DNA of 14,122 nucleotides from contig DBAV01000031.1 in assembly GCA_002291875.1 (NCBI GenBank), positions 1-14,122 of the forward strand, read 5' to 3'. Shown piece by piece: positions 6,498 through 13,256 of the stretch. The stretch's first letter is position 1; each line of letters starts with the position of its first letter. The notes below the pieces were generated by a model. It was not told where the DNA came from, did not search any database, and saw only the letters and a list, made by a program, of their open reading frames with translations. The position numbers and the translations under genes were made by a program. The stretch comes from Hyphomonadaceae bacterium UBA1001 (GTDB lineage: Bacteria > Pseudomonadota > Alphaproteobacteria > Caulobacterales > Aquidulcibacteraceae).

Positions 6498-6503
6498 AAG
6501 GAG
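6498..6503 (+). promoter_or_regulatory. Shine-Dalgarno site of the 74-aa gene
   Basis: AAGGAG lies 9 nt before the ATG at 6513. It is strong evidence that this small frame is translated. Confidence 0.8.
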
Positions 6504-6512
6504 TCCGGTCAG

Positions 6513-6737
6513 ATGGAAGCCGATTTTTGCACCCCTGATGGCGCCCGTCGTCTCAAGGCCAAGATCGAAGAATACTGGAAAGAGCGCGGCTACAATGTCG
6601 ACGTGAAGCTGGTCGAGGCCGGTTTCGTCCCCGCCATGCGGTCCGCGCGCACCGACGTGCGCAGCGACATGGTGAACGGGATGCCCCGTCGCCGCGAGCA
6701 GGCCGAGGACCGGCGTTCGATCGGCGAGCTCGCCTGA
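6513..6737 (+). CDS. Conserved small protein, function unknown
   Basis: 74 aa, soluble, charged, with no signal peptide or membrane segment. The N-terminal half looks helical (about 9-26, DGARRLKAKIEEYWKERG), followed by the strand-like NVDVKLVEAGF (28-38) and a loop AMRSARTDVRSDMVNGMPRR (41-60). I recognise this pattern as resembling small hypothetical proteins of Caulobacterales and relatives, but no function is known to me. It is very likely real: it has a strong SD, a candidate promoter and a dedicated terminator 28 nt after its stop. The compact helix-strand-Arg-rich layout might suit nucleic-acid or protein binding, but that is speculation. Confidence 0.8.
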   Translation: MEADFCTPDGARRLKAKIEEYWKERGYNVDVKLVEAGFVPAMRSARTDVRSDMVNGMPRRREQAEDRRSIGELA

Positions 6738-6764
6738 TCACCCGACCTGCGGTCGCCGCGGAAT

Positions 6765-6804
6765 ACAACGAGGCGCGCTCCGTCCGGGGCGCGCCTTTGT
6801 TGTT
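6765..6804 (+). terminator. Intrinsic terminator after the 74-aa gene
   Basis: AGGCGCGC (6771-6778) pairs with GCGCGCCT (6789-6796) around a 10-nt loop, and the T-rich tail TTTGTTGTT follows (6796-6804). ACAAC (6765-6769) and GTTGT (6799-6803) can extend the stem past a small mismatch. It separates the small-protein gene from the glmU operon. Confidence 0.85.
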
Positions 6805-6953
6805 CCGCGCGCCCCTCGCGCCGTGCTTTTCGGGCATGATCGGGCGGTCGCGGCAGAGCCGGCGGGTCGACATCACCCGCGCCCCGCCCTACGAGCAGGC
6901 CCATTGCGCGCGTCATTGATGCGCTGTGATCCCTGTCCAGCCTGCGGGACCCG

Positions 6954-8369
6954 ATGCCGACTGCCCCTGAAACGCAAGTCTCTCCTGCCCAGCCACTGCC
7001 GGCGGGCGCGCGCCCGCGCGCGGTGGTCATCCTGGCCGCCGGGCAGGGCACGCGGATGCGCTCGGCGCGGCCCAAGGTGCTGCACGAGGTCGGCGGGCGC
7101 GCGATGCTGGGATGGTCGATCGACCTGGCACGGGCCATCGGCGCGGGGCGCATCGTGGTGGTGTGTGCCCCTGACGCGGCGGCCGTCCACGGTTCCGTGC
7201 GAACCGAACTTGGCGAGGAGGCGATCGTCATCCAGGCGCAGGCTTTGGGTACCGCGCACGCGGTCGGGGCGGCGTCCGAGGCCCTGAGCGGCTTTGATGG
7301 CGATGTCGTCGTGCTGTTTGCCGACACGCCACTGATTCGCCCGCAGACCATCACGGCGCTGCTGGACATGCCGGCCGACGGCATCCGTGTCCTGGGGTTC
7401 GAACCCGCCGAACCGGGTGCCTATGGACGGCTGGTGACCGGGGCCGATGGCGCCCCGCTGTCGATCGTCGAGGCGCTGGACGCCACCCCCGAACAGCGGG
7501 CGATCCGCCAGTGCAATTCGGGCGTGCTGGCCGGGGCCGCCGATGTGCTGATGCCTCTGGTGGCGCAGGTCGGCAACGCGAACGCCAAGGGCGAGTATTA
7601 CCTGCCGGACGTGGTCGCGATGGCAACGCGTGCGGGGCGTCGCAATGCCATGCTGGTGGTCGAGGCGACCGAGGTGGCGGGCGTCAACTCCAAGGCCGAA
7701 CTGGCCGCGGCCGAGGGCGTCTTTCAGGCGCGCGCGCGCCGTGCCGCCCTGGAGGCGGGCGTGCTGCTGATGGCGCCCGACACCGTGCATTTCAGTCACG
7801 ACACCGCGCTGGCCGCCGATGTCACGGTCGAGCCTAACGTGGTGTTCGCGCCGGGCGTGCGCGTCGAGGCCGGGGCGCGCATCCGGGCGTTTTCGCACCT
7901 CGAGGGTGCCAGTGTTGGGGCCGGCTGTGAGGTGGGCCCCTTCGCGCGCCTGCGGCCGGGCACGCGCCTGGCCAGTGGGGTCAAGGTGGGCAATTTCGTC
8001 GAACTGAAGAATGCCCGGATCGCCGCGGGGGCAAAGGTCAACCATCTGAGCTATGTCGGCGACGCGGTGGTGGGCGAGCGCGCCAATCTGGGGGCCGGGA
8101 CCATCACCTGCAATTATGACGGGTTTGGCAAGTTCGAGACGGTGATCGGGGCGGGGGCCTTCATCGGGTCGAACACCTGCCTGGTTGCGCCGGTGCGGGT
8201 GGGCGAGAACGCCTATACGGCCACCGGCACGGTCGTCACACACGACGTCGAGCCGGACGCGCTGGCGGTCGGGCGCGCGCGCCAGGTCGTCAAGCCCGGC
8301 TGGGCGGCGCGGTTTCGCTTGACGCGCGGCGGTGCGGGGGCAGGCGAGGGGCGGTCGGAACCGGCATGA
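6954..8369 (+). CDS. glmU: Bifunctional GlmU: GlcNAc-1-P uridyltransferase / GlcN-1-P acetyltransferase
   Basis: 471 aa, slightly longer than the usual about 455 because of a 20-residue N-terminal lead. The uridyltransferase domain opens with LAAGQGTRMRSARPKVLH (27-44), then QALGTAHAV for nucleotide binding, the metal aspartate in LFADTPLI, and KGEYYLPDVV. The C-terminal half (from about 270) is a left-handed beta-helix of hexapeptide repeats with the conserved RLRPGT, VGNFVELKN, NHLSYVGDA and GAGTITCNYDG segments of the acetyltransferase site. It makes UDP-GlcNAc for peptidoglycan and lipid A in the cytoplasm. The SD before ATG 6954 is weak. It is the first gene of a tight operon; its TGA overlaps the rpiA ATG. 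glmS, a common neighbour in related genomes, is not here. Confidence 0.98.
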   Translation: MPTAPETQVSPAQPLPAGARPRAVVILAAGQGTRMRSARPKVLHEVGGRAMLGWSIDLARAIGAGRIVVVCAPDAAAVHGSVRTELGEEAIVIQAQALGTAHAVGAASEALSGFDGDVVVLFADTPLIRPQTITALLDMPADGIRVLGFEPAEPGAYGRLVTGADGAPLSIVEALDATPEQRAIRQCNSGVLAGAADVLMPLVAQVGNANAKGEYYLPDVVAMATRAGRRNAMLVVEATEVAGVNSKAELAAAEGVFQARARRAALEAGVLLMAPDTVHFSHDTALAADVTVEPNVVFAPGVRVEAGARIRAFSHLEGASVGAGCEVGPFARLRPGTRLASGVKVGNFVELKNARIAAGAKVNHLSYVGDAVVGERANLGAGTITCNYDGFGKFETVIGAGAFIGSNTCLVAPVRVGENAYTATGTVVTHDVEPDALAVGRARQVVKPGWAARFRLTRGGAGAGEGRSEPA

Positions 8370-9067
8370 GCTCGAACATTGGCAAGATGCGTGCGGCCGC
8401 GGCCGCGCTGGACTTTGTCGAACAGGGCATGACGCTGGGCCTGGGGACGGGCTCGACCGCCACCCACTTCCTGCACCTTCTGGCCGAGCGCATCGGGGCG
8501 GGCCTCGAGGTGCGCGGCGTGCCCACCTCGGACGAGACACGCCGCCTGGCCGATGAGCTCTCAATTCCGCTGATCGCGCCAGACCAGGCGGACCGGATCC
8601 ACCTGACCATCGACGGCGCTGACGAGATCGATCCGCAGGGGCGTTTGATCAAGGGCGGCGGGGGGGCACTGCTTCGCGAAAAGATCGTCGCCGACGCCAG
8701 CGACCACATGCTGGTGATCGGTGACGCCTCCAAGCTGGTGGCCCGGCTGGGCGCCTTTCCGCTGCCCGTGGAGGTGGCACCTTTTGGTTTCACGATGACC
8801 GCCCGGCGGGTGTTCGACGCCATCGCCGCCAACCGCTGTCCGGGCAAGGCGGTGTGGCTGCGCGAGGTGGCCCAGGGCCAGCCCTTCGTGACCGATGGGG
8901 GCCACTGGATCCTGGATTGCCGCTGCGAGGAGATCGCCTCGCCCGAAAACCTGGCAGCGGACCTGGAGCGCATTCCAGGCGTGATGGGTCATGGGCTGTT
9001 CCTGGGGCTGGCACGCACCGTCATCATCGGGTCGGCGGGCGGGGTGGATGTACGGGAGATCGCATGA
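8366..9067 (+). CDS. rpiA: Ribose-5-phosphate isomerase A
   Basis: 233 aa, a normal length. It interconverts ribose 5-phosphate and ribulose 5-phosphate in the non-oxidative pentose phosphate pathway. It carries the phosphate loop GLGTGST (25-31), SDETRRLA (55-62), the active-site motif DGADEID (83-89), KGGGGALLREKI (96-107) with the catalytic glutamate E105, and ASKLVARLG (121-129) with the conserved lysine K123. It starts inside the glmU stop (ATGA, 8366-8369) and its own stop overlaps the gor start (ATGA, 9064-9067), so translation is probably coupled in both directions. All active-site residues are present. Confidence 0.98.
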   Translation: MSSNIGKMRAAAAALDFVEQGMTLGLGTGSTATHFLHLLAERIGAGLEVRGVPTSDETRRLADELSIPLIAPDQADRIHLTIDGADEIDPQGRLIKGGGGALLREKIVADASDHMLVIGDASKLVARLGAFPLPVEVAPFGFTMTARRVFDAIAANRCPGKAVWLREVAQGQPFVTDGGHWILDCRCEEIASPENLAADLERIPGVMGHGLFLGLARTVIIGSAGGVDVREIA

Positions 9068-10446
9068 GCAGTGTCGAGACGGTCCATCTGTTCGTCATCG
9101 GAGCCGGGTCGGGCGGGGTGCGCGCGGCGCGGCTGGCCTCGATGGCCGGGGCAAAGGTGGTGGTAGCCGAAAGCTTTCGCGTTGGCGGCACCTGCGTCAT
9201 CCGCGGCTGTGTGCCCAAGAAACTCTATGTCTATGGCGCTGAGTTTGCCCAGGCCTTCCGTCTGGCGCGGGGGTATGGCTGGGCCGTGCCCGAGCCGGCC
9301 CATGACTGGGCGCGCATGCGCGAGGCCGTGGCCAGCGAGGTCGACCGGCTCTCGGCCATCTACACCCGCAATCTGCGCAATGCCGGCGTCGAGATCGTTG
9401 AATCCTTTGCCTCGCTGCTGGGCGAGGGCAAGGTGGGGCTGGCCGATGGACGGGTGTTCCGCGCGGGGCGCATTCTTGTCGCGACCGGCGGCGGGCCTTG
9501 GAGGCCATCCGACGTGCCGGGCCAGGAGCTCGGCATCACCTCCGATGACGTGTTTCACCTGCCCAGCCGGCCCGAGCGGCTGGTGGTGGCGGGCGGGGGC
9601 TATAGCGCCATCGAGTTCGCGCATATCTTCGCCGCGCTCGGCACCCAGGTGACACTGGTCTATCGCGGCGAGACGGTGCTGAACGGCTTCGACGACGATG
9701 TGCGGGTCGAGGTGCACGAGAACCTCAAGCGGGCCGGGGTTCGGGTCATCACCCACACCGTGATCGAACGCGTCGAGCAGACCGCGGGCGGGCTGGCCGT
9801 CCACCTGGTCAATGGCGAGCATGTGGAGGCTGACCAATTGCTTTGGGCGGTCGGGCGGCGCGCTGCCACGGCGGGGTTGGGCCTGGAGACCGCGGGCGTC
9901 GCGCTGGATGCGCGCGGCAATGTGACGGTGGACGCCCACTCGCGGACCAGTGCGCCCGGCATCTTTGCCGTCGGGGACGTCACCGGGCGGATGCCGCTGA
10001 CACCCGTGGCTATCCGCGAGGCGCAGGCCTTCGTGGATACCGAGTATCGCGGCCGGCCAAGCGCCTTTACGTATGACGACATCCCCACCGCCGTGTTCGC
10101 CCAGCCGGCCGTCGGCGTGGTCGGCCTGAGCGAGGCCGAGGCCCGCCGGCGCCATGGCGCGATCGACATCTACAAGACCCGCTTCCGGCCGATGAAGCAT
10201 GTCCTGCCGAACGATGAGACGCGGATGCTGATGAAGCTGGTCGTTTGCGCGCAGACACAACGCGTCGTCGGCTGTCACATCGTTGGCCCGGACGCGCCCG
10301 AGATCATCCAGGCAGTGGCGATCGCGGTGAAGGCGGGGCTGACCAAGGCGCAGTTCGACGACACCTGCGCCCTGCACCCCAGCGTCGCCGAGGAGTTGGT
10401 CACCCTGCGCGAGAAATGGGTGGCGCCCAACCTCGCCTCGGCCTGA
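9064..10446 (+). CDS. gor: Glutathione-disulfide reductase
   Basis: 460 aa flavoprotein disulfide reductase that reduces GSSG with NADPH in the cytoplasm. FAD-binding GAGSGG is at 13-18, the redox disulfide GGTCVIRGCVPKKL (C44, C49) at 41-54, a second Rossmann motif GGGYSAIEFA at 177-186, the FAD motif GIFAVGD at 299-305, and the C-terminal catalytic HPSVAEE (H438, E443) at 438-444. The NADPH-phosphate site looks unusual: R201 aligns with E. coli R198, but the position of R204 is N207 (in VLNGFD), and K199/H200 are G/E. The start at 9064 overlaps the rpiA stop; an open frame reaching back to 8854 is rpiA sequence. The CVIRGC motif is typical of GR and distinguishes it from lipoamide dehydrogenase and mercuric reductase. 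Confidence 0.95.
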   Translation: MSSVETVHLFVIGAGSGGVRAARLASMAGAKVVVAESFRVGGTCVIRGCVPKKLYVYGAEFAQAFRLARGYGWAVPEPAHDWARMREAVASEVDRLSAIYTRNLRNAGVEIVESFASLLGEGKVGLADGRVFRAGRILVATGGGPWRPSDVPGQELGITSDDVFHLPSRPERLVVAGGGYSAIEFAHIFAALGTQVTLVYRGETVLNGFDDDVRVEVHENLKRAGVRVITHTVIERVEQTAGGLAVHLVNGEHVEADQLLWAVGRRAATAGLGLETAGVALDARGNVTVDAHSRTSAPGIFAVGDVTGRMPLTPVAIREAQAFVDTEYRGRPSAFTYDDIPTAVFAQPAVGVVGLSEAEARRRHGAIDIYKTRFRPMKHVLPNDETRMLMKLVVCAQTQRVVGCHIVGPDAPEIIQAVAIAVKAGLTKAQFDDTCALHPSVAEELVTLREKWVAPNLASA

Positions 10447-10535
10447 TCGCCGGCGAGAGGCGGGCCGCCAGAGGCCGTACGCCCCGCGCCACTGGGCATC
10501 TCCCCAAGCCTGCAAAAGGATTGTAAGGTGGGCCC

Positions 10536-11906
10536 ATGCAGAAATGGTCCCCCGACAGCTGGCGCTCGCGGCCGGCGCGCCACATCCCCGCCGATTATCC
10601 CGATGCCGATGCCCTGGCACGGGTCGAAGGAACGCTGTCCTCGTATCCGCCGCTGGTGTTCGCCGGCGAGGCACGCCAACTCGAGGCGCGTCTGGCCGAT
10701 GTCGCCGCGGGCCGGGCGTTCCTGCTGCAGGGCGGGGACTGCGCCGAGAGCTTTCGCGAGTTCCACCCCAACAATATCCGCGACACCTTCCGCCTGCTGC
10801 TGCAGATGGCCGTGGTGATGACCTTTGCCGGCGGCAAGCCAGTGGTGAAGGTGGGTCGCATTGCTGGCCAGTTCGCCAAGCCCCGCTCCGAGCCGGTCGA
10901 GACCATCGACGGTGTGACCCTGCCCAGCTATCGCGGCGACAACATCAACGGGATGGAGTTCACGCCCGAGGCGCGTGTGCCCGACCCCGAGCGCCTGCTG
11001 CGCGCCTATTTGCAGTCGGCCGCCACCCTGAACCTGATCCGGGCCTTTTCTCAGGGGGGGTATGCCAACCTCCAGAACGTGCACAGCTGGATGCTGGGCT
11101 TTGTGGCGGGATCGCCGGCAGCAGAGCGCTATCGCAAGCTGGCGGACCGCATCGGCGAGAGCCTGGAATTCATGCGCGCCTGCGGGATCGATGCCGACAG
11201 CGTGCCGCAGATGCGCCAGGTCGACATCTACACCAGCCATGAAGCGCTGCTGCTGGGCTATGAGCAGGCCATGACGCGCGTGGATTCCACCACCGGTGAC
11301 TGCTACGACACCTCGGCGCACATGGTCTGGATCGGCGACCGCACCCGCCAGCCCGATGGCGCGCATGTCGAGTTCTGTCGCGGCATCCGCAATCCCGTCG
11401 GCCTGAAATGCGGCCCTTCGCTCGAACCTGACGAGCTGGTGCGCCTGGCGGGCATCCTGAACCCGCAGAACACGGCGGGCCGGCTGACCCTGATCGCCCG
11501 CTTTGGCGCGGAAAAGGCGGCCGATGGGCTGATCCGGCTTGTCCGCGCCGTCCAGCGCGAGGGGCTGAACGTGGTCTGGTCGTGCGATCCGATGCACGGC
11601 AACACCTTCAAGACCGCCAGCGGTTTCAAGACGCGTCCCGTCGACCGCATCCTGTCCGAGGTGCGCACCTTCATGGAGGTCCTGCCGGCCGAGGGCGCCT
11701 ATCCGGGCGGGGTGCATTTCGAGATGACCGGCCAAAACGTTACCGAGTGCATCGGTGGCGCGCAGGCCGTCACCGAAGAAGACCTGTCTTCGCGCTATCA
11801 CACGCACTGCGACCCGCGGCTGAACGCGGCGCAGGCGCTGGACCTGGCGTTCCTGATCTCCGAGCATCTGCGGACGGTAAAGCTGGCGCGCGCCGAGGCA
11901 GCGTGA
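10536..11906 (+). CDS. aroG: Class II 3-deoxy-7-phosphoheptulonate (DAHP) synthase
   Basis: 456 aa, the size of the plant/Mycobacterium class II enzyme (462 aa in M. tuberculosis). It joins phosphoenolpyruvate and erythrose 4-phosphate in the first step of the shikimate pathway. Metal ligands are visible and equally spaced to M. tuberculosis AroG: C69 in QGGDCAESF, H354 in DPMHGNT, E396 in HFEMTGQN and D426 in HCDPRLN. Substrate-binding segments include VGRIAGQFAKPRS (106-118), RGIRNPVGLKCGPS (282-295) and WSCDP (348-352). ATG 10536 has a purine-rich AAGGTGG stretch a few nt upstream. The gene follows gor by 89 nt, so it may belong to the same transcription unit or have its own promoter; none is obvious. 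The symbol varies among class II members (aroF, aroG, aroH). Confidence 0.97.
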   Translation: MQKWSPDSWRSRPARHIPADYPDADALARVEGTLSSYPPLVFAGEARQLEARLADVAAGRAFLLQGGDCAESFREFHPNNIRDTFRLLLQMAVVMTFAGGKPVVKVGRIAGQFAKPRSEPVETIDGVTLPSYRGDNINGMEFTPEARVPDPERLLRAYLQSAATLNLIRAFSQGGYANLQNVHSWMLGFVAGSPAAERYRKLADRIGESLEFMRACGIDADSVPQMRQVDIYTSHEALLLGYEQAMTRVDSTTGDCYDTSAHMVWIGDRTRQPDGAHVEFCRGIRNPVGLKCGPSLEPDELVRLAGILNPQNTAGRLTLIARFGAEKAADGLIRLVRAVQREGLNVVWSCDPMHGNTFKTASGFKTRPVDRILSEVRTFMEVLPAEGAYPGGVHFEMTGQNVTECIGGAQAVTEEDLSSRYHTHCDPRLNAAQALDLAFLISEHLRTVKLARAEAA

Positions 11907-11989
11907 TGCTGGCCTGGGCGCCCCGTTAGGGCAATCGCAACACCGTGGTGGCAGCAGCGCACGCGACCATGGCAGAGGGGTGAAGACCA

Positions 11990-12274
11990 ATGAGCTCGAA
12001 AACCGATCCGTCCCAGTTCGACGCCGTCGCCAAGGCCGAGGCCGAGGAACCCTATTTCGCGCTGCTGGGCCGTGATCCGGTTGCCCCCAGCCTGATCGAG
12101 GCGTGGGCCTATCTGCGTTCGGGCCAGATTTCGGCGGCCGAGATCGCGTTCAAGGCGGCAATGGACGCTGCGACCCACATCGAGCCGCAAATGCCCGGTG
12201 ACGCCCAGATCGTGTCTGCGTTCCGCGTGGCCGAAGCCTCGCGCGAGTGGGCGCGCCGCAAGCTGCTGGGCTGA
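11990..12274 (+). CDS. Conserved small protein, function unknown
   Basis: 94 aa, soluble, predicted mostly helical. Its core PYFALLGRDPVAPSLIEAWAYL (21-42), AAEIAFKAAMDA (49-60) and QMPGDAQIVSAFRVAE (67-82) reads as a compact helical bundle under constraint. I recall similar hypotheticals in alphaproteobacteria but know no function. A purine-rich AGAGGGG lies about 9 nt before the ATG at 11990. It follows the DAHP synthase by 83 nt on the same strand and ends 12 nt before the stop of the opposing gene. The phrase ALLGRDPVAPSLIEAWA resembles sequences in other small proteins that report on or cap metabolic enzymes only by general look, so no function is assigned. Confidence 0.8.
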   Translation: MSSKTDPSQFDAVAKAEAEEPYFALLGRDPVAPSLIEAWAYLRSGQISAAEIAFKAAMDAATHIEPQMPGDAQIVSAFRVAEASREWARRKLLG

Positions 12275-12286
12275 GGCGGCCAGCGG

Positions 12287-13177
12287 TCAGGCGACGCCCA
12301 GGATCCAGCCTTCCTCACGGGCCACCGCGTCGATATGGGCCGCATCGACCCTGGGGCCGAACAGCGCGCCCAGCCGACCGGTGTCATCCAGCTTCTGGAA
12401 GTGCTCGGCGATGGCGCGCACCTGGGCGAGGTCCTTGACCTCGCCGGGCCGGGGCTCGGCCTTCACCAGAGAGGGATAGATCTCGCACAGCACGGCATCG
12501 ACGCCCTCGAGGTCCGCGCGTGTCAGGGCCTTGAAGCCGGTCTCGAAGGGCCACACCACCGCCTGCCCCTGGCGTTCGGCGCGCAGGCGCCGTACCACCG
12601 GAACGCCGGTCAGCACCTGGCCGCCCACCGAGCCCTGGTAATAGAGCTGCCAGACGGGGCTCGAGCGCGCGCGCTCGTCCACCAGGCGCAGTTCGGGCAG
12701 GTCCGCCTCGGTGTGGCGGCGGGGGCGCTTCGAGCGCAGCATGGTCTGCTCTTCGCGCGCGGGTGCGCCCCAGAACGGAAACGCCTCGCCCGTCATGGCG
12801 CGGTTCATCCGCGCGCCGACTTGAAAGCGGTTGTTGGTGTTGTCGGGCCGGTCCTTCACCTCGCGGGCGATATAGTCCCACATCGCCATCCAGGGCTGGT
12901 CGGACCCCAGCTGCATCGCCGCGGCGGCGCCGCGCGGGAAACCCAGCGCGAAATCAAAGCCGATCAGGGCCCGCTCGGACTTCTTGACGAAGTCCTTCAT
13001 CAGCTGGTCCAGCTGGCGCTCGGCCTCGGCACGGGTGGACGGGTTGTGCGCCTCGAAGGCGAACTGAAAGCGCACATTGCGGCGCATGATGCCGATCCAG
13101 ACCGAATCGGCGCCTGTGGTGGGCTTGGATGCCGCACTCCAGTCGACCATCACATAGGCGTCGAACAGCCTTGCCAT
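12287..13177 (-). CDS. VDWSAA-motif protein, probable RNase H-like fold
   Basis: 296 aa, soluble. The N-terminus has VMVDWSAASKPTTGADSVWIG (9-29), then IGFDFALGFPRG (72-83) and CEIYPSLV (231-238). Acidic residues D12, D75 and E232 in successive strands suggest an RNase H/RuvC-like fold similar to DUF429 proteins. I recall proteobacterial homologues carrying the label molybdopterin-guanine dinucleotide synthesis, but I know of no biochemical support for that, so the function should be treated as unknown. The start at 13177 is chosen because MARLFDAYVMVDWS begins the conserved region; the open frame continues to 13423 but that part lies in the oxidoreductase gene. A weak AGGA precedes it. It is on the same strand as, and 79 nt downstream of, the oxidoreductase and converges on the 94-aa gene. 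Confidence 0.85.
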   Translation of the reverse strand: MARLFDAYVMVDWSAASKPTTGADSVWIGIMRRNVRFQFAFEAHNPSTRAEAERQLDQLMKDFVKKSERALIGFDFALGFPRGAAAAMQLGSDQPWMAMWDYIAREVKDRPDNTNNRFQVGARMNRAMTGEAFPFWGAPAREEQTMLRSKRPRRHTEADLPELRLVDERARSSPVWQLYYQGSVGGQVLTGVPVVRRLRAERQGQAVVWPFETGFKALTRADLEGVDAVLCEIYPSLVKAEPRPGEVKDLAQVRAIAEHFQKLDDTGRLGALFGPRVDAAHIDAVAREEGWILGVA

Positions 13178-13238
13178 TGTCCAAAGTCCTGAAAATCTGG
13201 CGGCGCCGTTGTCGGGGCCGTTTTTGTCGGTCCTGTCT

Positions 13239-13252
13239 GCGGCCGGGGCCGC
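13239..13252 (-). other. Hairpin just after the oxidoreductase stop
   Basis: GCGGCC-N2-GGCCGC forms a 6-bp GC stem with a minimal loop 4 nt past the stop codon on the minus strand. No T-tract follows, so a termination role is doubtful; it may stabilise the transcript end. Confidence 0.3.
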
Positions 13253-13256
13253 GCGC

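Larger units (their letters stand above)
6053..6512. other. 460-bp divergent intergenic region with palindromes, locally AT-rich
   Basis: No convincing gene is seen. The stretch 6140-6370 is clearly richer in A and T than its surroundings. It contains the palindrome GCATATATGC (6150-6159), the repeat cluster at 6178-6199, a T-run (6246-6253) and a near-perfect 18-bp palindrome at 6269-6286. Short open frames here (for example 6224-6436 on the plus strand and 6233-6499 on the minus strand) have no SD and a low-complexity, Arg-rich composition, so I do not call them. The region must hold promoters for ygfZ (leftward) and the 74-aa gene (rightward). Confidence 0.7.

Noticed and set aside
6224..6499. 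Short open frames on both strands inside the divergent region
   Set aside because: No ribosome-binding site, atypical composition, and overlap with palindromes and likely promoters.
6143..6505. GANTC sites at 6143 and 6501 as evidence of CcrM/GcrA control
   Set aside because: GANTC also occurs inside genes in this window, so two sites in 460 bp are not informative.
6837..6920. Short frame between the terminator and glmU
   Set aside because: It is about 27 codons, has no ribosome-binding site and shows no recognisable sequence; the 216-bp gap otherwise holds only the terminator.
6873..8564. 563-codon minus-strand frame opposite glmU and rpiA
   Set aside because: Same GC-bias artefact; the plus-strand motifs of GlmU and RpiA are unmistakable.
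8989..11990. Two long minus-strand frames (561 and 571 codons) opposite gor and DAHP synthase
   Set aside because: No recognisable domain, biased composition, and complete overlap with well-supported genes.
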